Below are positions 49,298 through 59,763 of a stretch of DNA of 64,000 nt, in pieces (position 1 is the stretch's first letter; every line of letters begins with the position of its first letter). Below the pieces are notes generated by a model, which was given only the letters and a program-made list of their open reading frames with translations, did no database searches and was not told the DNA's origin. The DNA comes from Streptococcus sp. oral taxon 058 str. F0407 (GTDB lineage Bacteria; Bacillota; Bacilli; Lactobacillales; Streptococcaceae). Location of the stretch: NCBI RefSeq assembly GCF_000235485.1, contig NZ_JH378887.1, positions 386,635 to 450,634 on the forward strand, in the 5' to 3' direction. The translations under genes and the position numbers were made by a program.

Positions 49298-49306
49298 TGA
49301 CAAGAG

Positions 49307-49336
49307 AAGCAGGCTAAGGTTAGCCTGCTTTTTTTA
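49307..49336 (+). terminator. Terminator after cmk
   Basis: AAGCAGGCTA and TAGCCTGCTT are perfect 10-base arms around AGGT, then TTTTTT. Confidence 0.95.
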
Positions 49337-49415
49337 TCTCTTTGGGGAGCATTTGAAAACAGTCTTTTTGGGAGATTTTTGATAAAATAGTAGTATCAAT
49401 AAAAAGGATGGAAGC

Positions 49416-49922
49416 ATGACAAAGAAAATCGTAGCCATTTGGGCCCAAGATGAAAGAGGTGTGATTGGTAAAGAAGACCGTCTTCCTTGGCATTTGCCAG
49501 CAGAATTACAACATTTTAAGGAAACAACTTTGAACCACGCCATCTTGATGGGACGAGTGACTTTTGATGGAATGGGGCGTCGTCTGCTTCCTAAACGCCA
49601 AACCTTGATTTTGACACGAAACAGTGACGAAGTCGTGGATGGTGCGCTCGTATTTCAAGATGTGAAGTCTGTTTTAACTTGGTATCAGAGTCAGGAAAAA
49701 AATCTCTATATCATTGGTGGGAAACAGATTTTTCAGGCTTTTGAGCCCTATTTAGATGAAATCATCGTGACACAGATTCATGCTCAGGTGGAAGGAGACA
49801 CCTATTTTCCTGAGGATTTTGACTTGTCTCTTTTTGAGACAGTTGCAAGCAAATCTTATGAGCGAGATGAGAAAAACAACTATGATTTTACCATCCAATA
49901 CCGAAAGAGAAAGGAAGTCTAA
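49416..49922 (+). CDS. folA: Dihydrofolate reductase
   Basis: A 168-residue enzyme reducing dihydrofolate to tetrahydrofolate; trimethoprim target. [23 protein letters not shown] (N-terminal active-site region with WHLP), [10 protein letters not shown] (~44-53) and [10 protein letters not shown] (~106-115) are intact. At the position of pneumococcal Ile100, linked to trimethoprim resistance when Leu, the sequence here reads NLYIIGGKQ, the susceptible form. Start preceded by AAAAGGATGGAAGC. The next small gene begins within its stop codon (TAATG). Confidence 0.95.
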   Translation: MTKKIVAIWAQDERGVIGKEDRLPWHLPAELQHFKETTLNHAILMGRVTFDGMGRRLLPKRQTLILTRNSDEVVDGALVFQDVKSVLTWYQSQEKNLYIIGGKQIFQAFEPYLDEIIVTQIHAQVEGDTYFPEDFDLSLFETVASKSYERDEKNNYDFTIQYRKRKEV

Positions 49923-50091
49923 TGGAGCGCAGTATATTTGGATTTTTTACAGCTTTCTTATGTGTAATCTGATTTTGGCAGGAGCACAGGCTTTTCGTAA
50001 GAAGCGCTATGGACTGTCTGCCTTACTCTGGTTGAATGCTTTTACCAATTTAGTAAACAGTATCCACGCTTTTTATATGACCTTATTTTAG
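49922..50091 (+). pseudogene. Small membrane protein with a frame break at a T6 run
   Basis: The ATG overlaps the folA stop (TAATG) with an AGGAAG ribosome site, yet this frame stops after 16 codons ([16 protein letters not shown]). The -1 frame from the T run at 49943-49948 continues for ~47 codons as a hydrophobic protein (YSFLMCNLILAGAQAF, then KKRYGLSALLWLNAF). One added T would restore a 56-residue protein. Either a single-base loss, slippage during expression, or a sequencing error at the homopolymer. A later ATG at 49960 has no good ribosome site. Confidence 0.6.
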
Positions 50092-50122
50092 ATAGAATGA
50101 TAAATTAGAATGGAAGGAAATC

Positions 50123-51355
50123 ATGCCTACAAATAGGAAAAATGATATGATGGTTTATTGCTCATTTTGTGGCAAGAGCCAAGAAGAAGTAAAGAAAATA
50201 ATCGCTGGGAACAACGCCTTTATCTGTAATGAATGTGTGGAGTTGGCTCAAGAAATCATTCGAGAGGAGTTGGCTGAGGAAGTCTTGGCAGACTTGTCTG
50301 AAGTACCAAAACCAATCGAGCTCCTTAATATCTTGAACCACTATGTGATTGGTCAAGATCGTGCCAAACGTGCCTTGGCAGTGGCTGTATACAACCATTA
50401 CAAACGCATTAATTTCCACGATACGCGTGAAGAGTCAGAAGATGTGGATTTACAGAAGTCAAACATCTTGATGATTGGCCCAACGGGTTCAGGGAAAACT
50501 TTCTTGGCCCAGACATTGGCTAAGAGCTTGAACGTGCCTTTTGCTATCGCAGATGCGACAGCTCTTACTGAGGCTGGTTATGTGGGTGAGGACGTGGAAA
50601 ACATCCTCCTCAAACTCTTGCAGGCTGCTGACTTTAACATCGAACGTGCAGAACGTGGGATTATCTACGTGGATGAAATTGACAAGATTGCCAAGAAGAG
50701 CGAGAACGTTTCTATCACACGTGACGTTTCAGGTGAAGGAGTGCAACAAGCCCTTCTTAAGATTATCGAGGGAACTGTTGCTAGTGTGCCGCCTCAAGGT
50801 GGCCGCAAACATCCGCAACAAGAGATGATTCAGGTGGATACTAAAAACATCCTCTTCATCGTGGGTGGTGCTTTTGATGGCATCGAAGAAATTGTCAAAC
50901 AACGTCTGGGTGAAAAGGTTATTGGTTTTGGCCAAAATAACAAGGCGATTGACGAAAACAGCTCCTACATGCAAGAAATCATCGCAGAAGATATTCAAAA
51001 ATTCGGTATTATTCCAGAGTTGATTGGACGCTTGCCTGTCTTTGCAGCTCTTGAGCAATTGACGGTCGATGACTTGGTTCGCATCTTGAAAGAGCCAAGA
51101 AATGCCTTGGTTAAACAATACCAAACCTTGCTATCTTATGATGATGTTGAGTTGGAATTTGACGACGAAGCTCTTCAAGAAATTGCCCATAAAGCCATTG
51201 AACGCAAAACTGGCGCGCGTGGTCTTCGCTCGATTATCGAAGAGACCATGCTAGATGTTATGTTTGAAGTACCGAGTCAGGAAAATGTGAAATTAGTCCG
51301 CATCACAAAAGAAGCTGTCGATGGAACGGAAAAACCAATCCTAGAAACAGCCTAG
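50123..51355 (+). CDS. clpX: ATP-dependent Clp protease ATPase subunit ClpX
   Basis: A 410-residue AAA+ unfoldase feeding ClpP. N-terminal zinc finger CSFCGKS...CNECVELA (~13-41), Walker A GPTGSGKT (~117-124), Walker [11 protein letters not shown] (~178), the GYVGEDVE pore loop (~150) and sensor regions (ELIGRLPV). Length normal. Likely co-transcribed with engB, since only two bases lie between them. Confidence 0.97.
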   Translation: MPTNRKNDMMVYCSFCGKSQEEVKKIIAGNNAFICNECVELAQEIIREELAEEVLADLSEVPKPIELLNILNHYVIGQDRAKRALAVAVYNHYKRINFHDTREESEDVDLQKSNILMIGPTGSGKTFLAQTLAKSLNVPFAIADATALTEAGYVGEDVENILLKLLQAADFNIERAERGIIYVDEIDKIAKKSENVSITRDVSGEGVQQALLKIIEGTVASVPPQGGRKHPQQEMIQVDTKNILFIVGGAFDGIEEIVKQRLGEKVIGFGQNNKAIDENSSYMQEIIAEDIQKFGIIPELIGRLPVFAALEQLTVDDLVRILKEPRNALVKQYQTLLSYDDVELEFDDEALQEIAHKAIERKTGARGLRSIIEETMLDVMFEVPSQENVKLVRITKEAVDGTEKPILETA

Positions 51356-51363
51356 AGGTGACT

Positions 51364-51951
51364 ATGGAAATCAATACACACAATGCAGAAATCTTGCTCA
51401 GTGCGGCGAACAAATCCCACTATCCGCAGGATGAACTGCCAGAGATTGCCCTTGCAGGGCGGTCAAATGTTGGGAAGTCCAGCTTTATCAACACCATGCT
51501 CAACCGCAAGAATCTAGCCCGTACATCAGGGAAACCTGGGAAAACCCAGCTTCTTAACTTTTTTAACATCGATGACAAGATGCGCTTTGTGGATGTTCCT
51601 GGCTATGGCTACGCTCGCGTTTCTAAAAAGGAACGAGAAAAGTGGGGCCGCATGATTGAGGAGTACCTCACAACTCGTGAAAATCTCCGTGCAGTGGTCA
51701 GTCTGGTGGACCTCCGTCACGACCCATCAGCAGATGATGTGCAGATGTACGAATTTCTCAAGTATTATGAGATTCCGGTTATCATCGTTGCGACTAAGGC
51801 AGATAAGATTCCTCGTGGAAAGTGGAACAAGCACGAATCTGCAATCAAAAAGAAATTAAACTTTGATCCAAGTGATGACTTCATCCTCTTTTCATCTGTC
51901 AGCAAGGCAGGGATGGATCAGGCTTGGGATGCAATATTAGAAAAATTGTGA
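51364..51951 (+). CDS. engB: Ribosome biogenesis GTPase EngB/YsxC
   Basis: A 195-residue GTPase needed for 50S assembly. G1 GRSNVGKSS (~33-41), switch/G2 [12 protein letters not shown] (~58-69), G3 [10 protein letters not shown] (~79-88), G4 TKAD and G5 SSVSK. The ATG at 51364 gives the conserved [13 protein letters not shown] start; an in-frame GTG at 51358 is six bases earlier and less suited. Just after clpX. Confidence 0.96.
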   Translation: MEINTHNAEILLSAANKSHYPQDELPEIALAGRSNVGKSSFINTMLNRKNLARTSGKPGKTQLLNFFNIDDKMRFVDVPGYGYARVSKKEREKWGRMIEEYLTTRENLRAVVSLVDLRHDPSADDVQMYEFLKYYEIPVIIVATKADKIPRGKWNKHESAIKKKLNFDPSDDFILFSSVSKAGMDQAWDAILEKL

Positions 51952-51960
51952 GGGAAAGAA

Positions 51961-52341
51961 ATGGCAAAAACAATTCATACAGATAAGGCACCAAAGGCTA
52001 TCGGACCTTATGTTCAAGGGAAAATCGTTGGCAATCTTTTATTTGCTAGCGGTCAAGTTCCCCTATCTCCTGAAACTGGAGAAATCGTTGGAGAAACCAT
52101 CCAAGAACAGACAGAACAAGTCTTGAAAAACATCGGTGCTATTTTGGCTGAAGCAGGAACAGACTTTGACCACGTTGTCAAAACAACTTGCTTCTTGAGC
52201 GATATGAACGACTTTGTTCCTTTTAATGAGGTTTACCAAACGGCCTTCAAAGAGGAATTCCCAGCTCGTTCAGCTGTGGAAGTAGCTCGTCTTCCTCGCG
52301 ATGTGAAAGTCGAAATTGAAGTCATCGCAGAGATTGGATAA
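51961..52341 (+). CDS. ridA: RidA-family reactive enamine/imine deaminase
   Basis: A 126-residue YjgF/YER057c/UK114 trimeric protein that hydrolyses 2-aminoacrylate and related intermediates. Motifs are KAPKAIGPYVQGKIVGNLLF in pieces, the RidA arginine in FPARSAVEVARLPRDVKVEIEV (~100), and GQVPLSPETGE (~31). Nine bases after engB. Ends before a terminator. Confidence 0.93.
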   Translation: MAKTIHTDKAPKAIGPYVQGKIVGNLLFASGQVPLSPETGEIVGETIQEQTEQVLKNIGAILAEAGTDFDHVVKTTCFLSDMNDFVPFNEVYQTAFKEEFPARSAVEVARLPRDVKVEIEVIAEIG

Positions 52342-52348
52342 GCTAGTT

Positions 52349-52375
52349 GAAGTTTGGTTTTGCCAAACTTCTTTT
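52349..52375 (+). terminator. Terminator after ridA
   Basis: GAAGTTTGG (52349-52357) and CCAAACTTC (52363-52371) form a perfect 9-base stem, then TTTT. The rapZ ribosome site follows immediately. Confidence 0.85.
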
Positions 52376-52392
52376 GATATAAGGAGAGATAG

Positions 52393-53283
52393 ATGACAAA
52401 AAAACAACTTCACCTAGTGATTGTGACAGGGATGAGTGGTGCAGGGAAAACGGTAGCCATTCAGTCTTTTGAAGATTTGGGATATTTTACCATTGACAAC
52501 ATGCCGCCAGCCCTCTTGCCAAAGTTTTTACAGTTGGTCGAAACCAAGGATGATGACCACAAACTGGCCTTGGTTGTAGATATGCGTAGCCGTTCCTTCT
52601 TCTCGGAGATTCAGGCTGTTTTGGATGAATTGGAAAACCAAGATGATTTGGATTTCAAAATTCTATTTTTAGATGCAGCGGATAAAGAATTAGTCGCGCG
52701 CTATAAGGAAACCAGACGGAGTCACCCTCTAGCCGCAGATGGTCGGATTTTAGATGGCATCAAGCTGGAACGTGAACTTTTAGCACCTTTGAAAAACATG
52801 AGCCAAAATGTGGTGGATACGACAGAACTCACCCCGCGTGAACTTCGTAAAACTATTGCTGAGCAATTTTCGGACCAAGAACAAGCCCAGTCTTTCCGTA
52901 TCGAGGTCATGTCTTTTGGATTCAAGTATGGTATTCCTATCGATGCGGATTTGGTATTTGATGTCCGTTTCTTGCCAAATCCCTATTACCTACCAGAACT
53001 CCGTAATCAGACAGGTGAGGATCGAGCAGTTTATGACTATGTGATGAAACATGCAGAATCGGAAAGTTTCTATCAGCACTTACTAGCTTTGATCGAACCT
53101 ATTTTGCCTAGTTACAAAAAAGAAGGCAAGTCCGTTTTGACCATTGCAGTGGGATGTACAGGTGGACAGCACCGTAGTGTAGCCTTTGCCAAGCGCATAG
53201 CTGAGGACCTTGCTAAAAACTGGCCTGTCAATGAAAGTCATCGTGACAAAGACCGAAGAAAGGAAACGGTAAACCGTTCATGA
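52393..53283 (+). CDS. rapZ: RNase adapter RapZ/YvcJ nucleotide-binding protein
   Basis: A 296-residue P-loop protein. Walker A GMSGAGKT (~13-20), the DMRSRSFF and [22 protein letters not shown] blocks (~60-115), and the C-terminal [15 protein letters not shown] (~255-269) nucleotide/RNA-binding motif. In other bacteria it senses GlcN6P or nucleotides and affects GlmS levels or competence. The Firmicute form binds ATP/GTP; its RNA role is less sure. It overlaps yvcK by four bases. Confidence 0.93.
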   Translation: MTKKQLHLVIVTGMSGAGKTVAIQSFEDLGYFTIDNMPPALLPKFLQLVETKDDDHKLALVVDMRSRSFFSEIQAVLDELENQDDLDFKILFLDAADKELVARYKETRRSHPLAADGRILDGIKLERELLAPLKNMSQNVVDTTELTPRELRKTIAEQFSDQEQAQSFRIEVMSFGFKYGIPIDADLVFDVRFLPNPYYLPELRNQTGEDRAVYDYVMKHAESESFYQHLLALIEPILPSYKKEGKSVLTIAVGCTGGQHRSVAFAKRIAEDLAKNWPVNESHRDKDRRKETVNRS

Positions 53284-54257
53284 GGAAACCAAAGATAACG
53301 GTGATTGGTGGAGGAACTGGTATCCCTGTCATTTTGAAAAGTTTGCGAGAAAAGGATGTTGACATCGCAGCCATCGTAACGGTCGCCGATGATGGTGGTT
53401 CTTCTGGTGAGCTAAGGAAGAATATCCAACAGCTGACACCACCAGGTGACCTCCGTAATGTCCTAGTAGCCATGTCGGATATGCCAAAGTTTTATGAGAA
53501 GGTTTTTCAGTACCGATTTTCAGAAGAGGCTGGAGCTTTTGCGGGCCATCCACTAGGAAATATCGTTATAGCAGGACTCTCTGAAATGCAAGGTTCTACC
53601 TATAATGCTATGCAATTACTCAGTAAGTTTTTTCATACAACAGGAAAGATTTACCCCTCAAGTGACCGCCCTTTGACGCTGCATGCAGTTTTTAAGGATG
53701 GTTCGGAAGTAGCTGGTGAGAGCCATATTGCGGATCATCCCGGCATGATTGATCATGTTTATGTGACTAATACTTTGAATGATGAAACACCACAAGCTAG
53801 CCGTCGAGTAGTCAATACTATTCTTGAGAGTGACATGATCGTCTTGGGGCCTGGTTCCCTCTTTACATCGATTTTGCCCAATATTGTCATTGAGGAGATC
53901 GGGCAAGCACTCTTAGAGACCAAGGCGGAGATAGCCTATGTCTGCAATATCATGACCCAGCGTGGGGAAACAGAGCACTTTTCAGACAGTGACCACGTGG
54001 AAGTCCTCCATCGACACTTAGGTCGGCCTTTTATTGATACAGTCTTAGTTAATATCGAAAAAGTCCCTAGAGAGTATATGGATACCAATCGTTTTGATGA
54101 ATATTTGGTTCAGGTGGAACATGATTTTGCTGGTCTTTGCAAGCAGGTTCCTCGTGTGATTTCATCCAACTTCCTTCGTTTGGAAAATGGAGGAGCCTTC
54201 CACGATGGGGATTTGATTGTTGATGAATTGATGCGAATTATACAGGTGCGAAAATGA
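53280..54257 (+). CDS. yvcK: YvcK-type gluconeogenesis factor (CofD-like)
   Basis: A 325-residue protein of the CofD/YvcK superfamily. N-terminal [14 protein letters not shown], then [14 protein letters not shown] (~35-48), PPGDLRNVL (~54) and GNIVIAGL. These bind UDP-sugars and, in Firmicutes, influence carbon flow and cell shape, possibly through GlmR-type action on the GlmS/GlcN pathway. Overlaps rapZ and whiA by four bases each. Confidence 0.93.
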   Translation: MRKPKITVIGGGTGIPVILKSLREKDVDIAAIVTVADDGGSSGELRKNIQQLTPPGDLRNVLVAMSDMPKFYEKVFQYRFSEEAGAFAGHPLGNIVIAGLSEMQGSTYNAMQLLSKFFHTTGKIYPSSDRPLTLHAVFKDGSEVAGESHIADHPGMIDHVYVTNTLNDETPQASRRVVNTILESDMIVLGPGSLFTSILPNIVIEEIGQALLETKAEIAYVCNIMTQRGETEHFSDSDHVEVLHRHLGRPFIDTVLVNIEKVPREYMDTNRFDEYLVQVEHDFAGLCKQVPRVISSNFLRLENGGAFHDGDLIVDELMRIIQVRK

Positions 54258-55165
54258 GTTTTACAGTTGCAGTAAAAGAAGAAATTCTTGGTCAACACCA
54301 TCTCAGTCGTCATGAATTATCAGCCATCATCAAGATGTCTGGTAGTATTGGTCTCTCGACTTCAGGCTTGACCTTGTCTGTTGTGACTGAAAATGCCAAG
54401 TTAGCTCGGCACCTTTATGAGTCCTTTCTCCATTTTTATGAAATCAAGTCAGAGATTCGTCACCATCAGAGAAGCAATCTTCGCAAGAACCGTGTCTATA
54501 CGGTCTATACTGAAGAGAGAGTGCAGGAGCTTTTAGCTGATTTGCGGCTTGCGGATTCCTTCTTTGGTTTGGAGACGGGTATCGATCCTGATATTTTAGC
54601 AGATGAAGAAGCAGGTCGTGCCTACTTATGTGGGGCCTTTCTGGCAAATGGTAGCATTCGTGATCCTGAGTCTGGCAAATACCAATTGGAAATCAGTTCT
54701 GTTTATCTGGACCACGCCCAAGGACTGGCATCTCTCCTTCAGCAGTTTTTGCTGGACGCCAAGGTTATTGAGCGAAAGAAAGGTGCAGTTACCTATCTCC
54801 AGCGTGCAGAGGACATCATGGATTTCTTGATTGTGATTGGGGCCATGCAGGCGCGTGATAACTTTGAGCGCGTCAAGATTTTGCGTGAAACCCGTAATGA
54901 TCTCAATCGAGCCAATAACGCTGAAACAGCCAATATCGCTCGGACGGTTTCTGCTAGCATGAAGACCATCAACAATATCAGTAAAATCAAAGATAGAATG
55001 GGTCTAGAAAATCTACCAGTGGATTTGCAGGAGGTGGCTCGCTTACGAATCCAGCACCCAGACTACTCTATCCAGCAGTTGGCAGATAGCCTCAGCAATC
55101 CCCTGACCAAAAGTGGTGTCAACCACAGACTCAGAAAAATAAACAAGATTGCAGATGAACTATAA
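54254..55165 (+). CDS. whiA: DNA-binding protein WhiA
   Basis: A 303-residue protein with an N-terminal degenerate LAGLIDADG homing-endonuclease fold ([19 protein letters not shown], ~117-135) and a C-terminal helix-turn-helix ([21 protein letters not shown], ~275-297). In Firmicutes it is tied to division and chromosome segregation. rapZ-yvcK-whiA is a conserved operon. Confidence 0.95.
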   Translation: MSFTVAVKEEILGQHHLSRHELSAIIKMSGSIGLSTSGLTLSVVTENAKLARHLYESFLHFYEIKSEIRHHQRSNLRKNRVYTVYTEERVQELLADLRLADSFFGLETGIDPDILADEEAGRAYLCGAFLANGSIRDPESGKYQLEISSVYLDHAQGLASLLQQFLLDAKVIERKKGAVTYLQRAEDIMDFLIVIGAMQARDNFERVKILRETRNDLNRANNAETANIARTVSASMKTINNISKIKDRMGLENLPVDLQEVARLRIQHPDYSIQQLADSLSNPLTKSGVNHRLRKINKIADEL

Positions 55166-55190
55166 AACCACGAATCATTGATTCGTGGTT
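55166..55190. terminator. Bidirectional terminator between whiA and the reductase gene
   Basis: AACCACGAATC (55166-55176) and GATTCGTGGTT (55180-55190) form a perfect 11-base stem with a three-base loop. An A run and T-rich tail flank it. Confidence 0.9.
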
Positions 55191-55196
55191 ATTTTC

Positions 55197-56165
55197 TTAT
55201 AAACTGGTTGAGTGTTTGGGTTGCACTTTTTGGTCAGGGTCGATGTAGTTGATAGCATTGTTGACGGCAGTAGGTGCTTCTCCCAGTCCTGTCGCAATCA
55301 AATCAATCTTACCTTCATAGTAGCAGCAGTCTCCAATGGCGTAAATACCCGCTTGGCTGGATTCTTGCTTGCTATTGACGATAATCTTATGACGGTTGAG
55401 ATCCAGACCCCATTTTTTAAGATTTCCGACAGAAGACTTGAAGCCGTAGTTGACAAAGAGGTGATCTAAGTCAATCGTTTCGGATTCATCAGATTTGACT
55501 TTTGTGATTTCAAGTTTATCAAGTGTTTTTCCATCTCCAAGGAGTTGACTAGGAACGAATGGTGTCTTGATAGTCACTGATGATTCTTGCAGGGCTTGCA
55601 CACTGTGTTCTAAGGCGCGGAAGTTATCTCGACGGTGAATGAGAGTAGTTGGGGCAATTTTTTCAAAAGCCAATGCCCAGTCAACTGCTGAGTCCCCTCC
55701 ACCAAGGATGGTCACTTTCTTATCAGCGTATTGCTGAATGTTGGACACGTGGTAGTGGATATTTTCATAGTCCTCAACACCGTCTAATTCGAGCGGACGT
55801 GGTTTAAAGGCACCCCCACCCATGGCAATAATGACGGTTTTAGTCAGGTGGGTTCCTTTGTTGGTTTTAATGGCAAAACCTCCATCTTGTTTCTCAATCT
55901 CAAGAACGGTTTCGTTGAGGTGAATAGGTGTGTCAAAGCCATCTAGCTGCTCAAGCAAACGATTGGTTAACTCTTCTCCAGTTAAGTTTGGAAAACCTGG
56001 CACATCAAGGATTTGCTTTTCAGGATAGAGGATGGCAGGCTGACCACCGAGCTGGGGAAGAGAGTCGATGATTTGGACTTTGGCTTGGCGTAGGTGGGCG
56101 TAAAAGGCAGCAAAGAGGCCGACAGGACCGCCCCCTACAATGGTAATATCATAGAGTTGAGACAT
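55197..56165 (-). CDS. Ferredoxin/flavodoxin--NADP reductase (TrxR-like type)
   Basis: A 322-residue flavoprotein related to thioredoxin reductases. FAD motif ITIVGGGPVGLFAAFYA near the N-terminus, NADPH motif VTILGGGDSAVDWALA (~150-165) and GIYAIGDCCYYEG (~280). The CXXC redox pair of real thioredoxin reductase is absent, which marks the YumC-type ferredoxin/flavodoxin-NADP reductase. The 4Fe-4S ferredoxin at 47858 could be its partner (inference). Start at 56165 follows AAGGAGAAACC. Confidence 0.9.
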   Translation of the reverse strand: MSQLYDITIVGGGPVGLFAAFYAHLRQAKVQIIDSLPQLGGQPAILYPEKQILDVPGFPNLTGEELTNRLLEQLDGFDTPIHLNETVLEIEKQDGGFAIKTNKGTHLTKTVIIAMGGGAFKPRPLELDGVEDYENIHYHVSNIQQYADKKVTILGGGDSAVDWALAFEKIAPTTLIHRRDNFRALEHSVQALQESSVTIKTPFVPSQLLGDGKTLDKLEITKVKSDESETIDLDHLFVNYGFKSSVGNLKKWGLDLNRHKIIVNSKQESSQAGIYAIGDCCYYEGKIDLIATGLGEAPTAVNNAINYIDPDQKVQPKHSTSL

Positions 56166-56256
56166 GGTTTCTCCTTCATTTTTTCTAGTCAGTTTATTTT
56201 ATCATATTTTTGCTTAATTTAAAATGAGGTAGGATAGAGAAAAAATGGGCAAAAAA

Positions 56257-56265
56257 TGGTATAAT
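56257..56265 (+). promoter_or_regulatory. Extended -10 promoter of cdaA
   Basis: TGG-TATAAT at 56257-56265, 37 bases before the chosen start. It rules out an upstream ATG at 56245 as start. Confidence 0.75.
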
Positions 56266-56301
56266 AGTTCGGAACGTGTTTTGACAGGGAGGAGGCCAGG
56301 G

Positions 56302-57159
56302 ATGAATTTTCAACAATTATCCAATTTACAATACTGGACGAGTTTGTTTTCAAGCCCTTGGACTATAGTCATCAATCTGATTGATATTCTCATTGTGACT
56401 TATATTTTGTATCATTTTACAAAGGCCATTGCAGGTACCAAAATCATGGTCTTGGTTCGGGGAGTTTTGATCTTTATTCTAGCTCAGATTCTTTCTAATA
56501 TGATTGGTTTAACGACCATTTCCTGGTTGATCAATCAGATCATCACCTACGGGGTCATCGCAGCGGTGGTTATCTTTTCACCAGAGATTCGGACTGGTTT
56601 GGAGAGATTGGGTCGGGCGACAGATTTCTTTTCCAATACTCCAATTAGCGCAGAAGAGCAAATGATTCGTGCCTTTGTCAAATCAGTCGAGTACATGAGT
56701 CCGCGTAAGATTGGTGCTTTGGTTGCTGTTCAGCGAGTGAGAACCTTGCAGGAATACATTTCGACGGGGATTCCCTTAGATGCAAAGATTTCGGCTGAAT
56801 TGCTTATCAATATTTTCATTCCCAATACTCCCTTGCACGATGGTGCGGTCATTATCCGAGAAGATCGGATTGCTGTAACTTCAGCCTATCTACCACTAAC
56901 TGAAAATACAGAGATTTCCAAAGAGTTTGGAACACGCCACAGGGCGGCGATTGGTTTGTCGGAAGTATCAGATGCTCTTACATTTGTGGTTTCGGAGGAG
57001 ACAGGTGGAATCTCAATCACCTATAATGGAGTCTTTAAGCACGATTTGACCTTGGAAGAGTTTGAATCTGAGTTGAGAAGAATCCTACTTCCAGCATCAG
57101 AGGAAAAACATAGTCTGAAAGAGCGCTTGCTAGGAGGATTGAAACATGAGAAAAAATAG
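56302..57159 (+). CDS. cdaA: Diadenylate cyclase CdaA
   Basis: A 285-residue membrane enzyme making c-di-AMP, needed for potassium and turgor control. Three N-terminal spans (~20-90, VTYILYHFTKAIAG onward) are followed by a DAC domain with the catalytic motifs LHDGAVII (~175) and RHRAAIGLSE (~207). The start at 56302 is preceded by GGAGGAGGCCAGGG and lies after the promoter. cdaR overlaps its end by 14 bases and glmM follows, the standard cdaA-cdaR-glmM operon. Confidence 0.95.
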   Translation: MNFQQLSNLQYWTSLFSSPWTIVINLIDILIVTYILYHFTKAIAGTKIMVLVRGVLIFILAQILSNMIGLTTISWLINQIITYGVIAAVVIFSPEIRTGLERLGRATDFFSNTPISAEEQMIRAFVKSVEYMSPRKIGALVAVQRVRTLQEYISTGIPLDAKISAELLINIFIPNTPLHDGAVIIREDRIAVTSAYLPLTENTEISKEFGTRHRAAIGLSEVSDALTFVVSEETGGISITYNGVFKHDLTLEEFESELRRILLPASEEKHSLKERLLGGLKHEKK

Positions 57160-57931
57160 TCTTTATATTATTTCTTCCTTCTTTTTCGCCTGCATCCTTT
57201 TTATCTATGCGACTTCTACAAACTATCAGAATAATAATAGTGCCAGACAGGTGCGGACGGAAACCTATACCAATACAGTACTCAATGTACCAATTGATAT
57301 CCGCTATGACAGTGATCAGTACTTTATTAGTGGCTTCACGTCAGAAGTAACTGTTTTCTTGACAGGTTCCAATCGAGTTGCTTTGGCAAGTGAAATGCAG
57401 GAAAGCACGCGCAAATTCAAGGTGACAGCTGACTTGACAAATGCTGGTGTTGGAACAATAGAAGTTCCTCTAACCATAGAAAATCTACCAAGTGGTTTGA
57501 CCGCTGTTGCAACACCGCAAAAGATAACAGTGAAGGTCGGTAAAAAAGCAAAACGAGACAATGTAATCGTTGTGCCAGAGATAGATCCTAGCCAGATTGA
57601 TTCTCGCGTGAAAATCGATACAGTCACTGTGTCAGATGAAAAAGTAACGGTTATTAGTGACGAGGAAACTCTCTCTAGAGTAGATCGTGTCATTGCCATC
57701 TTGCCAACGAGTGAACGGATAACAGGTAACTACTCAGCTTCTGTTCCTCTACAAGCGGTTGATAAAAATGGAAATGTCTTGCCAAGTGTCATTATGCCAT
57801 TTGACACTACTATGAAAATTACAACGAAACCAGCATCGTCTAGCTCGAGCTCATCATCAACGAGCTCCTCAGCTAGTAGTTCGTCTTCAACGAGTTCAGA
57901 AACGAAACCAGACTCGTCTAAACAAGAATAA
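57146..57931 (+). CDS. cdaR: YbbR-domain regulator of CdaA
   Basis: A 261-residue protein with one N-terminal span (LYIISSFFFACILFIYATS) and YbbR repeats outside the membrane (for example VFLTGSNRVALASEM and KITVKVGKKAKRDNVIVVPEI). The C-terminus is an unusually long Ser/Thr run (~225-255) that could cross the wall. CdaR binds CdaA and modulates its cyclase activity. Located between cdaA and glmM. Confidence 0.92.
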   Translation: MRKNSLYIISSFFFACILFIYATSTNYQNNNSARQVRTETYTNTVLNVPIDIRYDSDQYFISGFTSEVTVFLTGSNRVALASEMQESTRKFKVTADLTNAGVGTIEVPLTIENLPSGLTAVATPQKITVKVGKKAKRDNVIVVPEIDPSQIDSRVKIDTVTVSDEKVTVISDEETLSRVDRVIAILPTSERITGNYSASVPLQAVDKNGNVLPSVIMPFDTTMKITTKPASSSSSSSSTSSSASSSSSTSSETKPDSSKQE

Positions 57932-57960
57932 AAAAATAACAGAAAAGGATGATTAACAAA

Positions 57961-59313
57961 ATGGGTAAATATTTTGGGACTGATGGAGTCCGTGGAGAAG
58001 CAAACGTAGAATTGACGCCAGAATTGGCCTTTAAACTGGGACGTTTTGGTGGTTATGTTCTTAGCCAACATGAAACGGAAGCCCCTAAAGTCTTTGTAGG
58101 ACGCGATACACGTATCTCAGGAGAAATGCTAGAATCTGCCTTGGTGGCTGGTCTCCTCTCTGTAGGGATTCACGTCTACAAACTCGGTGTTCTTGCAACA
58201 CCAGCAGTAGCTTACTTGGTTAAAACAGAGGGAGCTAGTGCGGGTGTCATGATTTCAGCGAGTCACAACCCAGCCCTTGATAATGGAATTAAGTTCTTTG
58301 GTGGGGATGGCTTCAAACTTGATGACGAAAAAGAAGCAGAAATCGAAGCTTTGTTGGACGCTGCCGAAGACACTCTTCCACGTCCAAGTGCGGAAGGCTT
58401 GGGAACCTTGGTGGACTATCCAGAAGGCTTGCGTAAGTACGAAGGCTACCTTGTTTCAACTGGAACTCCTCTTGAAGGAATGAAAGTGGCCTTGGACACA
58501 GCAAACGGTGCAGCGTCTACAAGTGCCCGTCAAATTTTCGCTGATCTTGGGGCTCAGTTGACAGTTATCGGTGAGACACCAGATGGTCTTAACATCAACC
58601 TAAATGTTGGTTCGACTCATCCAGAAGCTCTCCAAGAACTAGTCAAAGAAAGCCAGTCAGCTATTGGTTTGGCCTTTGACGGAGACAGCGACCGCTTGAT
58701 TGCTGTTGATGAAAATGGCGACATCGTTGATGGTGATAAAATCATGTACATCATCGGGAAATACCTTTCTGAAAAAGGACAGTTAGCTCAAAACACCATC
58801 GTAACAACCGTCATGTCTAACCTTGGTTTCCATAAAGCCTTGGATAGCGCAGGTATTAACAAGGCAGTCACTGCGGTTGGCGATCGCTATGTTGTCGAAG
58901 AAATGAGAAAATCAGGCTACAACCTTGGTGGTGAACAGTCTGGTCACGTTATCTTGATGGATTACAATACAACTGGTGATGGTCAATTATCAGCTGTCCA
59001 ATTGACCAAAATCATGAAAGAAACAGGTAAGAGCTTGTCTCAACTGGCATCAGAAGTGACGATTTACCCACAAAAATTGGTCAATATTCGAGTGGAAAAT
59101 GCCATGAAAGAAAAAGCCATGGAAGTACCAGCCATCAAGGCAATCATCGAAAAGATGGAAGAAGAGATGGCAGGGAACGGCCGTATCCTTGTCCGCCCGA
59201 GTGGAACAGAACCCCTTTTGCGTGTTATGGCAGAAGCCCCTACAACAGAAGAAGTTAACTACTATGTAGATACGATTGCTGCTGTTGTTAAAGATGAAAT
59301 CGGTATTGACTAA
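57961..59313 (+). CDS. glmM: Phosphoglucosamine mutase
   Basis: A 450-residue enzyme converting GlcN-6-P to GlcN-1-P for UDP-GlcNAc. N-terminal [12 protein letters not shown] (~4-15), phosphoserine loop [14 protein letters not shown] (Ser ~102), metal site FDGDSDR (~241-247) and the C-terminal [12 protein letters not shown]. GlmM inhibits CdaA in several Firmicutes, which explains the shared operon. Start at 57961 gives the invariant MGKYFGTDG; the ATG at 57949 is less likely. Confidence 0.96.
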   Translation: MGKYFGTDGVRGEANVELTPELAFKLGRFGGYVLSQHETEAPKVFVGRDTRISGEMLESALVAGLLSVGIHVYKLGVLATPAVAYLVKTEGASAGVMISASHNPALDNGIKFFGGDGFKLDDEKEAEIEALLDAAEDTLPRPSAEGLGTLVDYPEGLRKYEGYLVSTGTPLEGMKVALDTANGAASTSARQIFADLGAQLTVIGETPDGLNINLNVGSTHPEALQELVKESQSAIGLAFDGDSDRLIAVDENGDIVDGDKIMYIIGKYLSEKGQLAQNTIVTTVMSNLGFHKALDSAGINKAVTAVGDRYVVEEMRKSGYNLGGEQSGHVILMDYNTTGDGQLSAVQLTKIMKETGKSLSQLASEVTIYPQKLVNIRVENAMKEKAMEVPAIKAIIEKMEEEMAGNGRILVRPSGTEPLLRVMAEAPTTEEVNYYVDTIAAVVKDEIGID

Positions 59314-59386
59314 AGCCTAGAAAACTAGATGAAATGATAAAAATGTGGTACAATTGCATAGTAAATTGTAGCAATGGGAGAGAAAA

Positions 59387-59761
59387 ATGAATCTTAAACG
59401 AGAACAAGAATTTGTTAGCCAGTATCACTTTGATGCTCGTAACTTTGAATGGGAAAATGAAAATGGTGCTCCTGAAACTAAGGTAGACGTGAACTTTCAG
59501 TTGCTCCAACATGACCAAGAAAATCAAGTGACTTCGCTTGTCGTTATCTTGAGTTTCATGATTGTCTTTGACAAATTTGTCATCAGCGGAACGATTTCCC
59601 AAGTTAACCATGTGGAAGGCCGCATTGTCAACGAACCAAGCGAATTTAACCAAGAAGAAGTAGAAACCTTGGCACGTCCATGTTTGAACATGCTCAATCG
59701 TTTGACGTATGAAGTAACAGAAATCGCCTTGGATCTTCCAGGGATCAATTTGGAGTTTTAG
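59387..59761 (+). CDS. DUF1149 family protein
   Basis: A 124-residue protein of the DUF1149 family, limited to lactic acid bacteria, function unknown. No signal peptide or membrane span; alternating beta-type segments ([22 protein letters not shown] and [13 protein letters not shown]). A TGG-TACAAT box lies upstream at 59346-59354. The DegV gene starts 2 bases after its stop, suggesting cotranscription. Confidence 0.85.
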   Translation: MNLKREQEFVSQYHFDARNFEWENENGAPETKVDVNFQLLQHDQENQVTSLVVILSFMIVFDKFVISGTISQVNHVEGRIVNEPSEFNQEEVETLARPCLNMLNRLTYEVTEIALDLPGINLEF

Positions 59762-59763
59762 TC

